Assembly (NCBI RefSeq): GCF_001730365.1
Contig: NZ_MIKB01000013.1
Location: forward strand, 310,001 to 374,000
Direction of reading: 5' to 3'
Length of the DNA: 64,000 nucleotides
Origin: Enterococcus quebecensis
Lineage (GTDB): Bacteria > Bacillota > Bacilli > Lactobacillales > Enterococcaceae
The notes under the pieces are model-generated. The model made no database searches. It worked only from the letters and a program-made list of their open reading frames with translations, and was not told the DNA's origin. Positions 26,011-35,080 of this stretch are shown here, piece by piece. Every line of letters starts with the position of its first letter. Within the stretch, counting starts at the first letter, position 1. Made by a program: the position numbers and the translations under genes.

Positions 26011-26598
26011 TTATTTGATTTCGTCACTTGTTTGGATGATTTTAGAAATCATACCATAATCTTTTGCTTCGTCAGCAGACATCCAGAAATTGCGGTCTGT
26101 GTCTTTTGCGATTTTTTCATATGTTTGACCTGTCGCTTCAGCAATCAAACGGTTCACACGCTCACGCATGCGGATGATTTCTTTCGCTTCAATCTGGATC
26201 TCTGTACTTTGGCCTTGAACACCACCAGCAGGTTGATGAATCATATAGCGGGTATTTGGTAAGCTATATCTATTTTTTGCTTCAGCAGCTAGATAAATTG
26301 TAATACCTGCACTTGCAACCCAACCAGTACCAATCACAATAACTTCTGGTTTTACAAATTTGATCATATCATGGATTGTATCACCCGCTTCAACGTGTCC
26401 GCCTTGGCTATTAATAAAAATTTTGATTGGTTCATCACCCATAGCTGCTAGTAAAAGCAATTGAGAAGTAACTTCTCTGGCTAAGTCTTGATTAATCTCA
26501 CCATAAATCAAAATTGTTCGTTCTTCAAATAGTTTTTTCATAAACGCATTTGGTTGTTGTTTTTCTTCTGTTTCTTCATTTTCATCTAAATAGTTCAT
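26011..26598 (-). CDS. ClpP-family serine protease (paralog)
   Basis: Proteolytic subunit of ClpP type, 195 aa from the ATG at 26598, which has AAGGAGG upstream; a longer frame to 26709 lacks a ribosome site. The catalytic triad is present: Ser97 in VASAGITIYLAA, His121 in RYMIHQPAGG and Asp166 in KDTDRNFWMSADEAKDYG. The nucleophile segment (ASAG) differs from the GMAASM of housekeeping ClpP. The N-terminal region before FEERTILIYGEI is acidic and also unusual. So this is a second, divergent ClpP, as found in Listeria and some lactic acid bacteria, not the main one. Confidence 0.85.
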   Translation of the reverse strand: MNYLDENEETEEKQQPNAFMKKLFEERTILIYGEINQDLAREVTSQLLLLAAMGDEPIKIFINSQGGHVEAGDTIHDMIKFVKPEVIVIGTGWVASAGITIYLAAEAKNRYSLPNTRYMIHQPAGGVQGQSTEIQIEAKEIIRMRERVNRLIAEATGQTYEKIAKDTDRNFWMSADEAKDYGMISKIIQTSDEIK

Positions 26599-26820
26599 GT
26601 CTAGTGACCTCCTTATTTTTAAAAGCATAATGGGCTCGATTATATTTTTTTCAAAAAAGTTGACCCATGCAGCTAGATAACATACAAGCTGAACAAAATC
26701 ATTTAACATGTAAAGTTAAATATCTATATTAATAATACCGCAATCTGAAAATTTGTCCACTTTTTTGACTTATTTTGACCTTAAAAAATATAATTTGAAT
26801 CTATTAAAAATTATACCAAT

Positions 26821-26857
26821 AAAAAAGCAGAAATGCATCTAAAGACACATTTCTACT
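26821..26857 (-). terminator. Terminator of the P-type ATPase gene
   Basis: AGTAGAAATG and CATTTCTGCT pair on the minus strand, followed by TTTTTTATT; 25 bp after the stop codon. Confidence 0.8.
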
Positions 26858-26881
26858 TTTGATTTTTCTAAAAAAATTGTA

Positions 26882-29593
26882 TTAGCTTTTACCCATTCTA
26901 CGTTGAATGAATTTCACGATTTCAACAATTGGAACAATCGCAAATGATGTCCCGGCAACAATTGCCCATTGGTAGGCATCTAAAGATGTCACGCTAAACA
27001 AGTCATTGAAGCCTGGAATCAAGATCGTTGCTGCTAATAGTAAGAACGATACTAAGATTGCCCAGTTGAATGATTTGTTTCTGAACAAACCAACTTTAAA
27101 GATTGATTGGTAAATAGATTTCACGTTGAATGCGTGGAATAATTGGATCAAGCCTAAAGTTGCAAAAGCCATTGTCAATGCATCACCATGTTGTAAATCA
27201 TACAATGCAGTTGCTGATAAGTGTGGCATATTTGCAACTGTATGCGCTGGGAATTCAATCGCCATTTTATAAACGATCAACGTCAACGCACCTTGCGTGA
27301 TCCCTTGATAAATGACACTGCTTAAAACACCACCAGAGAAGAAGTTTGATTTTTTCCCACGAGGTGCATGGCTCATAACATCACGTTCAGCAGGTTCCAC
27401 ACCTAAAGCAATCGCTGGGAATGTATCGGTTACTAAGTTAATCCACAATAAGTGAACAGGTAGTAATGTATCCCAAGCTAACATTGTTGCGATAAATAAC
27501 GTTAATACTTCCCCTAAGTTGGCAGAAAGTAGGTATTGAATTGTTTTTTGGATGTTAGAGAAGACTTTGCGTCCTTCTTCAACAGCAACGATAATTGTAG
27601 AGAAGTTGTCATCAGCTAAGACCATATCAGAGGCACCTTTTGATACTTCTGTACCAGTGATCCCCATTCCGATACCAATGTCTGCTGCTTTCAAGGCTGG
27701 TGCATCATTCACACCATCACCTGTCATTGCAACAACTTTTCCTTCTTGCTGCCAAGCTTTAACGATGCGAACTTTATGTTCAGGTGATACACGAGCATAA
27801 ACAGAGTAGTGTTCCACAACTTTAGCAAATGCTTCATCAGATAGTTCATTCAATTCAGCGCCTGTAATAACCGCATCATCGTCGCCTTCTTTGATGATTC
27901 CTAGACGAGCCGCAATTGCTTCCGCTGTATCTTTGTGGTCTCCAGTAATCATGATTGGACGAATACCAGCTTCTTTGGCCACTTTAACCGCTTCTGCTGC
28001 TTCTTTACGTTCTGGATCAATCATACCAACAAGACCAGCAAATACTAAATCTTTTTCGACTACATCAGAATCCATTTCAGTAGGTACTGCATCTACTAAT
28101 TTGTAAGCCATACCAAGTACACGAAGTGCTTGTTTCGCCATTTTTGTATTATTCGTTAAAATCTCTTTGCGGCCTTTTTCGTCTAAGGTCGTTGTTTGGC
28201 CATTTAATAAAACTTGGTTACAACGTTTTAATAACTCATCTGGTGCACCTTTTACAGAAACTAGGAATTTTCCATCTGTTAATTGGTGAACGGTTGTCAT
28301 TAATTTACGATCTGAATCAAATGGGATTTCAGCTACACGTGGTTCAGCCGCAACTTTTTCAGTTACATTGAAGCTATGATCTAAACCGTATTGCACTAAT
28401 GCGGTTTCGGTTGGATCACCAATCAATGTGCCGTCTTGAGCAATTTTTGTATCATTAGTATATGTCATGATTTTTAATGCCATATTATCCATTGACACAT
28501 CTGCAGTAGCTGGCGCTATGTTGTTATCAGTATATAGTGCTTCAACGGTCATTTGGTTCAATGTCAATGTTCCTGTTTTATCGGAACAGATAATATCTGT
28601 GCTACCTAATGTTTCAACAGCAGGAAGTTTGCGGACAATGGCACTTTTCTTCGCCATTTTTTGTGTTCCTAAAGCTAAAATAATTGTAACGATTGCAGGT
28701 AATCCTTCTGGAATGGCTGCTACAGCTAATGAAATCGAGGTTAATAACATGTCGATCCATGTTCTGCCGTTCATCATACCTACAACAAACATGATCGCTG
28801 CAATCACTAATATCGCAATCGTCAACATTTTACCTAATTGATTTAGATTTTGTTTTAGTGGTGTTTCTGTTTCTTGCTCGTTGGCTAACATACCAGCGAT
28901 CTTACCAACTTCTGTATTCATTCCAGTACCAACAACCACACCGATTCCTCGACCATAAGTAACATTACTGTTGGAATAGGCCATATTGATGCGGTCACCA
29001 ATACCGATGTCTTCAGCTGTTCCTTGTAAAACGGAGATTTCTTTTTCAACTGGAACTGATTCACCTGTCAACGCCGCTTCTTCAATTTTTAGACTAGCTG
29101 CTTCTAATAAACGTAAATCGGCTGGTACAACGTCTCCAGCTTCTAATAAGACAATATCACCTGGAACTAATTCGTCACTTTTGACTGTAATAACATGTCC
29201 ATCACGACGAATATTTGCATTAGGTGAAGACATTTCTTTTAATGCTTCGATTGCTTGTTCTGCTTTGGCTTCTTGAATCACACCAAAAATCGCATTTAAG
29301 ACAACAACCAGTAATATAATGATTGAATCAACAACATCATGTGAAAACACTGCTGAAATCACTGCAGCAAATAATAACACAATGATCATAAAGTCTTTAA
29401 ACTGTTCAAAGAACTTTACAACGATTGATTTCTTTTTTCCTTCATCTAATGCGTTGGCTCCATAACTTTCTAACCTTTTTTTGGCTTCTTGATCTGATAA
29501 ACCTTCCACAGTTGTATCAAATTTTTGTAAGACCTCTTCTTCTGACTGCGTGTAAAATGCTTCAGATAGTTGAACCTTTTTCTCTTCTGACAT
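26882..29593 (-). CDS. P2A-type cation ATPase, probable Mn2+/Ca2+ exporter
   Basis: Full-length P-type ATPase (903 aa). Motifs: TGES in the actuator domain, phosphorylation site CSDKTGTLTLNQMTV, KGAPDELLKRC in the nucleotide domain, and MTGDGVNDAPALK. Cation ligands of the SERCA type are kept: PEGLPA in helix M4 and NLVTD in M6. These fit Ca2+ or Mn2+ transport. A yybP-ykoY riboswitch lies directly upstream. In Lactococcus (YoaB) and pneumococcus (MgtA) such riboswitch-controlled P2A ATPases export Mn2+. I therefore favour manganese efflux, with calcium as an alternative. Confidence 0.88.
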   Translation of the reverse strand: MSEEKKVQLSEAFYTQSEEEVLQKFDTTVEGLSDQEAKKRLESYGANALDEGKKKSIVVKFFEQFKDFMIIVLLFAAVISAVFSHDVVDSIIILLVVVLNAIFGVIQEAKAEQAIEALKEMSSPNANIRRDGHVITVKSDELVPGDIVLLEAGDVVPADLRLLEAASLKIEEAALTGESVPVEKEISVLQGTAEDIGIGDRINMAYSNSNVTYGRGIGVVVGTGMNTEVGKIAGMLANEQETETPLKQNLNQLGKMLTIAILVIAAIMFVVGMMNGRTWIDMLLTSISLAVAAIPEGLPAIVTIILALGTQKMAKKSAIVRKLPAVETLGSTDIICSDKTGTLTLNQMTVEALYTDNNIAPATADVSMDNMALKIMTYTNDTKIAQDGTLIGDPTETALVQYGLDHSFNVTEKVAAEPRVAEIPFDSDRKLMTTVHQLTDGKFLVSVKGAPDELLKRCNQVLLNGQTTTLDEKGRKEILTNNTKMAKQALRVLGMAYKLVDAVPTEMDSDVVEKDLVFAGLVGMIDPERKEAAEAVKVAKEAGIRPIMITGDHKDTAEAIAARLGIIKEGDDDAVITGAELNELSDEAFAKVVEHYSVYARVSPEHKVRIVKAWQQEGKVVAMTGDGVNDAPALKAADIGIGMGITGTEVSKGASDMVLADDNFSTIIVAVEEGRKVFSNIQKTIQYLLSANLGEVLTLFIATMLAWDTLLPVHLLWINLVTDTFPAIALGVEPAERDVMSHAPRGKKSNFFSGGVLSSVIYQGITQGALTLIVYKMAIEFPAHTVANMPHLSATALYDLQHGDALTMAFATLGLIQLFHAFNVKSIYQSIFKVGLFRNKSFNWAILVSFLLLAATILIPGFNDLFSVTSLDAYQWAIVAGTSFAIVPIVEIVKFIQRRMGKS

Positions 29594-29703
29594 GTTCTTC
29601 CTCCTCTTTAATTTTGCAGCTACTTAAATCTATTTTACTTCATAAAAGCAAAACGAACACGTTTTTGAACTTATGATTGATACGCTGGTTCGCAGCAAAA
29701 ACG

Positions 29704-29752
29704 AAAAAAAATAGACCTCTGTATGCTACCTAAATAGAACATACATAAGTCT
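29704..29752 (-). terminator. Expression-platform terminator of the Mn2+ riboswitch
   Basis: AGACTTATGTATG (29752-29740) pairs with CATACAGAGGTCT (29725-29713) with one mismatch and one wobble, followed by ATTTTTTTT. The first arm contains the 3' strand of the aptamer P1 helix, so metal binding would prevent terminator formation: an ON switch. Confidence 0.85.
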
Positions 29753-29835
29753 CACCGTTTAAGACAACACCAGAAATTGCTTTCGGAGTTGGTGATGTTG
29801 TCGCAGCTAGCGCCGCCAGTTACTCCCTCATGAAA
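29740..29835 (-). promoter_or_regulatory. yybP-ykoY family (Mn2+) riboswitch aptamer
   Basis: On the minus strand: CATGAGGGAGTA, a GCGGC..GCTGC hairpin, then GACAACAtCACCA paired with TGGTGTTGTC, and finally GGTGAGACTTATG. CATGAG pairs with CTTATG to close P1. The GGGAGTA and CGACAACATC loop elements match the conserved loops of the class as I remember them. It is followed by the terminator above and then the P-type ATPase gene. Confidence 0.8.
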
Positions 29836-29887
29836 TAATATGGTAGTGATTACTAACAGTAAATCACCAATAATTATTGCTAAATTG

Positions 29888-29916
29888 ATTATACCTGTTC
29901 TTTTAGTGTTTTTCAA
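29888..29916 (-). promoter_or_regulatory. Promoter of the P-type ATPase leader
   Basis: TTGAAA, exactly 17 bp, TATAAT on the minus strand; transcription would start near 29881. A small hairpin (GTGAT..TACT/AGTA..ATCAC) follows before the aptamer. Confidence 0.8.
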
Positions 29917-30095
29917 ATGAAATCGTGTTGATTTTCAGAAAAGTCTTGGTTTGGTCTGAAAAAGCGTCCAGTATTTACATAAACGTTTAATCCAATTTGC
30001 ATTTCTAGTATATTCGTCACTATTTTATGCATGATATTCCCCATTGAAAAACGGTGGTGCAAAAGCAGCTCTTTCGGAAGTAAGCCAAAATTTAC

Positions 30096-30141
30096 CAAAA
30101 ATAAAAATAAGAAGAACACTTTTCAAAAGGTCCTTCTTATT
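30096..30141 (-). terminator. Terminator downstream of ttcA
   Basis: AATAAGAAG (30133-30141 complement) pairs with CTTCTTATT (30106-30114 complement), followed on the minus strand by TTTATTTTT. It lies about 130 bp after the ttcA stop codon; nothing coding is seen in between. Confidence 0.7.
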
Positions 30142-30272
30142 GCTGTAAAACACAACAAGGTACGAGTTGATGTTTCACAGTACCTACTTAGTTCTTGGAG
30201 CTTAATGCTTTTGTCCCAAGCTTGAGATATATTCCATAAGCTTTCACTCAGATCAAACGATGTGCTATTTTC

Positions 30273-31034
30273 TCAATCCTTGTTCTTTACATGCATCGAT
30301 TTCATCCAAAAATCATCAGATGTTCCCCGCTCCATTCCCATAATAAATTTCTCTCGAATATCAGGATAGGTTTGAGCCATACCACTTACAAGCTGTTTGA
30401 TTTCTTCCCGTTTCGTTTTCTTATCAACTGGACAAGGATTAAAAATCACTGGTAACTCTTCTCTTTTAATAAACTGAATGATCTGTTTTTCTTCCACATA
30501 AATTAAAGGACGAATTAACGTGATATCTGTATTTGATAGATAACTGATCGGTTCAAAACTAGCCATTTGTCCATGAAATAAAAAATTCATAAAATACGTT
30601 TCGATTCCATCATCCAAATGGTGACCTAAAGCAACTTTATTACAGCCCATTTCTTTTGCACGCTTATATAAAATTCCACGACGCAATTTGGCACACAAGG
30701 AACAAGGGGAACGTTCCTCTCGAATATCAAAAACAACTTGAGCAATATTTGTGGGAACCACCTCTAATTCATAACCTAATCCTTCCACAAATTCTTGCAG
30801 TGGAGTAATATTCATGTCAAATCCCATAGCCAATGTAATTGGGACGATCTCAAATTCAAAACCTAGACGTTTTTGTTTACTGATCATATCTAGAAAATAC
30901 AACAGACTTGTACTATCCTTACCACCACTCATACCAATCGCTACTTTATCTCCTGGCTGAATCATTTGATGGTTCAAAACCGCTTTACGGATCGGATTAT
31001 AGTAGGTTTGATTGTCTTTCTTTTTAAAGCTCAT
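30273..31034 (-). CDS. ttcA: TtcA-type tRNA thiolation protein
   Basis: PP-loop ATP pyrophosphatase that thiolates cytidine 32 in tRNA in the characterised TtcA enzymes. The PP-loop is GMSGGKDSTSLLYF. The cluster cysteines are in SPCSLCAKLRRG and FNPCP. ALGHHLDDGIETYFMN is the conserved middle motif. I choose ATG 31034, which has AAAGGAG upstream. An ATG at 31064 overlaps the stop of the preceding gene and would add ten residues. Some Firmicutes members of this family may modify another tRNA base, so the exact substrate is inferred. Confidence 0.82.
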   Translation of the reverse strand: MSFKKKDNQTYYNPIRKAVLNHQMIQPGDKVAIGMSGGKDSTSLLYFLDMISKQKRLGFEFEIVPITLAMGFDMNITPLQEFVEGLGYELEVVPTNIAQVVFDIREERSPCSLCAKLRRGILYKRAKEMGCNKVALGHHLDDGIETYFMNFLFHGQMASFEPISYLSNTDITLIRPLIYVEEKQIIQFIKREELPVIFNPCPVDKKTKREEIKQLVSGMAQTYPDIREKFIMGMERGTSDDFWMKSMHVKNKD

Positions 31035-31060
31035 TTTATTCTCCTTTTTGATCATTTGAT

Positions 31061-32896
31061 TCATTTAAAAAAATCAGTTTTTAAACTATAATTTTTACCA
31101 GAAACAACATCATATTGAATCAAACGATAGTCTTCATATAATTCTTCTTGCGTTTTATTCAAGGCAAGTGTTTTAGTCCATTTTTTATCTTTATAATAGA
31201 AGCCTTTTTCAAAAGCAGGTACTTGTTTTTCCAATTCAGTTAGCATTTGGTAAAATCCAGTCATCTGCATTCCGCTTTGATCAAATAGTGTTGGAGCAAA
31301 ATAAAAAGGACTGCTAACAGCATCATGGGTGGTCTTTCCTGTTAATTTCCCCTGATTATCGTACATTAAGAATTCTGTTTGATGCATCTTCACTTCATCG
31401 TTTTCTGCTTTGATCTCATCTGAATAGATACTTGGCAAATGATCTCCCCAGAAAACAACTAATGTCCGTCTTTTTACGTCTTTCAATGCGATTGTAAACT
31501 GTTTTAATGCTTCACTACTGTAAGCAACATCTTGCATATAACTGTCGATAGCTTTTTTATTTCCTTGACTTCTTGAAGAATAATTGGAGGTCGTGTACTT
31601 CTCGCTATATGGCATGTGGGTTTGCATTGTCACTAAATGGACAAACTGCGGGTTTTTATCCTCTTGCAATATGTCTAGTACTTCTTTATAAGCTGATTCA
31701 TCAGAAATATATGGATTGTTTTGAATCGTCTCAGTGTGTTTCATAGTATCTTCGCTGATAAACTGGTCAAAGCCCATTTTATTGTAGACATCCTTACGCT
31801 TGTACATGGATGTATTGTATGGATGGATTGCTGTCGTTTGGTATTCCTGATTCTTCATAAGTGAAACAATCGATGGAATTTCTATCATTTTTGGAATCAA
31901 CATAGTATAAGGGGTTGTCATCTGCGGGTTAAACAGTTCCATTGAAAAACTAGTTAATGCTTCAAATTCGATATTTGCTGTTCCGCCTCCATAGTTTTGT
32001 GACAGCATTTTCCCACTATAGGTTGTTTTGGCAATATCATAATAGTCCTTTAATGGATCTGAATTAGCCGTTACTCCTGTTAAATTCTGAGGATTGGAAA
32101 AGCTTTCACTCATCACAAAGATAATATTTGGCTGTTCTTCTAATGAACTTTTCTCTTTTTGTGCAGTTTTGGTGTATTTATGCGTAATTTCTTCGATGTT
32201 TTCTTGTGAATAATTTTCTGGTTCATCCATCGCTTCTACCTTCAAATTATATAAAAAACCACCCATAAATCCTGTGTTGTAGTAATTCATTTTTTGGCTG
32301 TAAGGAATCCAAAGTGCTGTCCGATCGTAGGCTTTTCTCAATAAATTATTCGAATTGTTAAAATTGCTAATATAAATCAATAACCCCACTGTTACCACTA
32401 AAACTGAAAAGCGTATGATCTGTATTTTTTTCGATAATCGTCGACTGCTATACATTGCTCTTCCAAAAAAGAATAAAGCAACTGCGGCAATCAATAAAAT
32501 TAAAATAAAGGGTACTGTTCCAATCATTTCTCTAAGTAGACCAAATTCTGTAATCATCTTTAAATCATCTGGATAAATCGGCTCTGTTCGATAAAACATT
32601 TTTTGATAATCCGCAAACCCTAAAATACCAATCATAATCCCATAAAGTACACTTCCTAAAACCAGTGATCCTGCTAGACTACATAAAAATAGTAAAACGA
32701 TCATCAAGACAAAACAACCTAAAACAAATTTTTCTGTATGCCATGAAAAAGCAAATTTAAACACTAACTCCATTGATAACTCATTTTGACACCACTGTAA
32801 ATATAAGTTACTAATAAAAACTAACAAGATCATTCCAATAATGATCAGTGGGTATTTAATTGATTGTTTTTTGAGTATTTTTAGTTTTTCTTTCAC
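31061..32896 (-). CDS. LTA synthase family membrane sulfatase-like protein
   Basis: Membrane phosphoglycerol transferase of the LtaS/alkaline phosphatase superfamily. The N-terminal part has five transmembrane helices. The extracellular catalytic domain shows IIFVMSESFSNPQNLTGV with metal ligand Glu, GGGTANIEFEALTSFS with the Thr nucleophile position, HLVTMQTHMPY, and VFWGDHLPS. It therefore should transfer glycerol phosphate to teichoic acid or a similar polymer. I start at GTG 32896, with GGGAG 6 bases upstream. It is transcribed into ttcA; the two genes are closely spaced. Confidence 0.85.
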   Translation of the reverse strand: MKEKLKILKKQSIKYPLIIIGMILLVFISNLYLQWCQNELSMELVFKFAFSWHTEKFVLGCFVLMIVLLFLCSLAGSLVLGSVLYGIMIGILGFADYQKMFYRTEPIYPDDLKMITEFGLLREMIGTVPFILILLIAAVALFFFGRAMYSSRRLSKKIQIIRFSVLVVTVGLLIYISNFNNSNNLLRKAYDRTALWIPYSQKMNYYNTGFMGGFLYNLKVEAMDEPENYSQENIEEITHKYTKTAQKEKSSLEEQPNIIFVMSESFSNPQNLTGVTANSDPLKDYYDIAKTTYSGKMLSQNYGGGTANIEFEALTSFSMELFNPQMTTPYTMLIPKMIEIPSIVSLMKNQEYQTTAIHPYNTSMYKRKDVYNKMGFDQFISEDTMKHTETIQNNPYISDESAYKEVLDILQEDKNPQFVHLVTMQTHMPYSEKYTTSNYSSRSQGNKKAIDSYMQDVAYSSEALKQFTIALKDVKRRTLVVFWGDHLPSIYSDEIKAENDEVKMHQTEFLMYDNQGKLTGKTTHDAVSSPFYFAPTLFDQSGMQMTGFYQMLTELEKQVPAFEKGFYYKDKKWTKTLALNKTQEELYEDYRLIQYDVVSGKNYSLKTDFFK

Positions 32897-32949
32897 ACAA
32901 TTCTCCCTTTTCTCTTTCCTACACATGTTCTATAATATTTTATGCTTAG

Positions 32950-32995
32950 ACGAAAAAAAAGTAAAGCTCCCTCCTTGAGGAACATTACTTTAAGG
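32950..32995 (-). terminator. Terminator of the winged-helix regulator gene
   Basis: On the minus strand AAAGTAA..TCCTC pairs with GAGGGA..TTTACTTT, followed by TTTTTT. It separates the first WxL cluster from the LTA synthase gene. Confidence 0.65.
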
Positions 32996-33112
32996 TTATG
33001 CTATAAACACTTCATTGGTTGATCTTTTGGATGCCTTAAGTATTTTTTCTATCAAAACGAATATTTGGCAACCATCTTCGTTTTATCCGCTTCACAAAAA
33101 ACTCCTACTATT

Positions 33113-33802
33113 TTACATATATAACATGTAGCCTTTAGAACGAACAGTTTTTATAAAACTAGAATCGCTTCCACTTGATTCTATTTTTTTGCGCAAATGA
33201 AAAATGAGGTTCGCTATTCGATAATTTCTACCATCAAGATCTGTTTCAAATCTCCATAATTTTTCTTGAAATTCTTCATATGAGATAGTTTTACATGGTC
33301 TACTATATAAAATTTCCAGCGTACTATATTCTTTCTTGGTCAATGAAATTTCATTTTTCCCATCAATTAACACACTCAAACTATGAGATATTAGTTCTAT
33401 CCCTTTCTCCTGCGAAGATTCTGGTCTATTCCCTAATAACTGATTATTTTCACTAGAGTAATGTCTAAGTAAATTTGTTAGCGTATAATAAAGTTCCTCA
33501 GGGTCCATTTTTGTAGAAAAACAAGCTTCCACTCCTAATTGCAGATAAACAATATTGGAATGAGACTCATCAATTTCAGATAATAAATAAATTGGCAAAC
33601 TTGCATGTACTTTTAGTTCCATCAGCCAACGACAAATTTTGGGCATGCTACTTTCGCAAATGACAATAGCATCTAATTTATATTGATTTTTTAACGGATC
33701 ATTTATATTGATTATTTGTAAATTCCAACCTTTTTCTGTCAAAAAATTGAGGTGTGCATTTTCTTCTAGCTCTTTTTCTGACAAACATCCAATTGTAAAC
33801 AT
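33113..33802 (-). CDS. Winged-helix regulator with pseudo-receiver domain (copy 1)
   Basis: C-terminal OmpR/PhoB winged helix (about residues 130-229): EISLTKKEYSTLEILYSRP, ISYEEFQEKLWRFETDLDGRNYRIANLIFHLRKK, FIKTVRSKGYML. The N-terminal 110 residues follow a receiver fold (DAIVICESSMP, LPIYLLSE, LGVEACFSTKMDPEEL) but the phosphoacceptor position holds Glu. It probably works without phosphorylation. The ATG at 33802 has GGAGG 8 bases upstream. Paralogs lie at 45590 and 49383. The shared motif CAAGTATGCGCTT stands about 75 bp upstream. Likely a regulator of WxL genes; target inferred. Confidence 0.8.
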   Translation of the reverse strand: MFTIGCLSEKELEENAHLNFLTEKGWNLQIININDPLKNQYKLDAIVICESSMPKICRWLMELKVHASLPIYLLSEIDESHSNIVYLQLGVEACFSTKMDPEELYYTLTNLLRHYSSENNQLLGNRPESSQEKGIELISHSLSVLIDGKNEISLTKKEYSTLEILYSRPCKTISYEEFQEKLWRFETDLDGRNYRIANLIFHLRKKIESSGSDSSFIKTVRSKGYMLYM

Positions 33803-33878
33803 AAAACAGTCCTCCATTTTTTATTTGAAATCATTTTATTTTATCTATATTACACTTAATTAAAGTTAAAAAAAACAA

Positions 33879-33892
33879 CAAGTATGCGCTTC
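33879..33892. promoter_or_regulatory. CAAGTATGCGCTT motif, candidate operator shared by the WxL regulon
   Basis: Same AACAACAAG-A-GCGCTT pattern as at 40289-40304 and, less exactly, 40363-40376. It lies upstream of a regulator gene in the same WxL cluster. Confidence 0.4.
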
Positions 33893-33957
33893 CAAAAAGC
33901 AATTATACTTTTTTCATTTTTTTATAAGATATTATCCATCGTTTATACCTTAAAAGA

Positions 33958-33991
33958 AAGAAGCTAAGAGATAATTATCTCTTAGCTTCTT
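33958..33991. terminator. Perfect 17-bp hairpin after the Ig-like surface protein gene
   Basis: AAGAAGCTAAGAGATAA with TTATCTCTTAGCTTCTT, no loop beyond the palindrome centre; T-rich on both flanks. Works as a terminator for the minus-strand gene at 34036. Confidence 0.85.
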
Positions 33992-34035
33992 TTCTAGGCT
34001 TGTATTTTTTGAATTTTAATTAAATGTTTCTTTAT

Positions 34036-34626
34036 TTAGATTACATAAAATTGAACGGTTTTGCTTTTAGTGTTTCCAGAAGAATCTGTGACACTATAAT
34101 TGATTGAATAAATTCCTGAAACAAGAGTATTCACGCTTCCACTTACCTTAATATTTTTACTGATATCTCCATCTTCTTTGTCCCAAGCTTTCGCATGTTT
34201 TAAGGGTTTAAAAGAAGTCCCTTTAAGAATCACCCGAGCAGTAGCATTTATTTCTGGCTTGTTATCAGTTAATGCTTTTACAGTGATTCTTCTATCCTTA
34301 AGAACATAACGTCCGTGATCATCAAAAGCAACATAGGTTTGTGTATACGTTCCCTCTTTATGGACATTTACACGATCGCTAGAAACTGAAATTTGTGTAT
34401 CCGAACTAACTTTCCCATTGTTAGACACTAATGATACACCTTTTAGCGGATTAAATTGGTTACCCAAAGGTATTGTGATATCGTTAACCCCGATGAATTC
34501 AAGTTGTACTGTTGTTTTACTTTGAGCATTTGCTTCTATTTCAGGAAGCTCTGAAGTTAAATCTGAACTAAATACAACTCCCGCTAGAATACTCGATACA
34601 ATAACATACTCACAAATTTTTTTCAT
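34036..34626 (-). CDS. Secreted protein with tandem Ig-like (DUF5011-type) domains
   Basis: Signal peptide (KKICEYVIVSSILAGVVFSS) then two Ig-like repeats, about 45-115 and 120-196. The first contains ITIPLGNQFNPLKGVSL, the second VILKGTSFKPLKHAKAWDKEDGD, followed by GIYSINYSVTDSSGN. This is the bacterial Ig type that spaces surface adhesins. There is no WxL, LPXTG or membrane anchor, so it is either secreted or bound through partners. The ATG at 34626 follows AAGGAGGGG. It lies at the end of WxL cluster A, next to a decayed WxL gene. Confidence 0.75.
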   Translation of the reverse strand: MKKICEYVIVSSILAGVVFSSDLTSELPEIEANAQSKTTVQLEFIGVNDITIPLGNQFNPLKGVSLVSNNGKVSSDTQISVSSDRVNVHKEGTYTQTYVAFDDHGRYVLKDRRITVKALTDNKPEINATARVILKGTSFKPLKHAKAWDKEDGDISKNIKVSGSVNTLVSGIYSINYSVTDSSGNTKSKTVQFYVI

Positions 34627-34722
34627 AAATAACCCCTCCTTCATGAATAACCACCGTTATATTAACTGCTTGTTAAAACCGAGAATTCAAAGTTATCCCT
34701 TCTTTTTTCTCGGTCATTGCAA

Positions 34723-35080
34723 TTATTCCCTTCCTGTTGGAGCATCTACTAATTGCCATTCAAGTTGTCCTGAATATGAATCTTTATAATTTCCAGTGTT
34801 TGCTTGTTTATAAAATAATCCCCGTTTATCATTCCACTCCTTTGATACATCTATTGTTCCCGTATTTGGTTTGCTCGTTCCACTTTCAATCGTTTTGAAC
34901 GAGTCTGCAGTTAGAATTTCTATCGGCACACCCTCGTTTGATTTATAAAAGTAACTCCTTAACATTGTTCTCGTTTTACTTTTCAGTTTACTTGGCTTAA
35001 CCTTTAATTGGTACTTTATTTTCGTCAATGTAGTTTCCGTTGTTATCGATTCCAGTATATAAACTATCCGTGGTTCAACT
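34723..35080 (-). pseudogene. Remnant of a large WxL-domain protein
   Basis: Ends with a readable WxL tail: KVKPSKLKSKTRTMLRSYF, SGTSKPNTGTIDVSKEW, SYSGQLEWQLVDAPTGRE. This parallels the C-terminus of the 945-aa WxL protein at 50545 (SSTWNDKQGL, GSVLWTLEDVPSS). Upstream another frame reads YTGIDNNGNYIDENKV and then stops, and the WQL of the first motif is YQL. No start codon or signal peptide remains, and the 131-codon frame overlaps the 3' end of the DUF916 gene. So it is a truncated, frameshifted gene. Confidence 0.7.

Noticed and set aside
26599-26709. N-terminal extension of the ClpP paralog
   Set aside because: No ribosome site at 26709, while AAGGAGG lies before the ATG at 26598; hydrophobic extra residues are not seen in ClpP.
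29913-30119. A 68-codon minus-strand open frame upstream of the P-type ATPase promoter
   Set aside because: No ribosome site, overlaps the promoter and a terminator hairpin, and has no family-like pattern.
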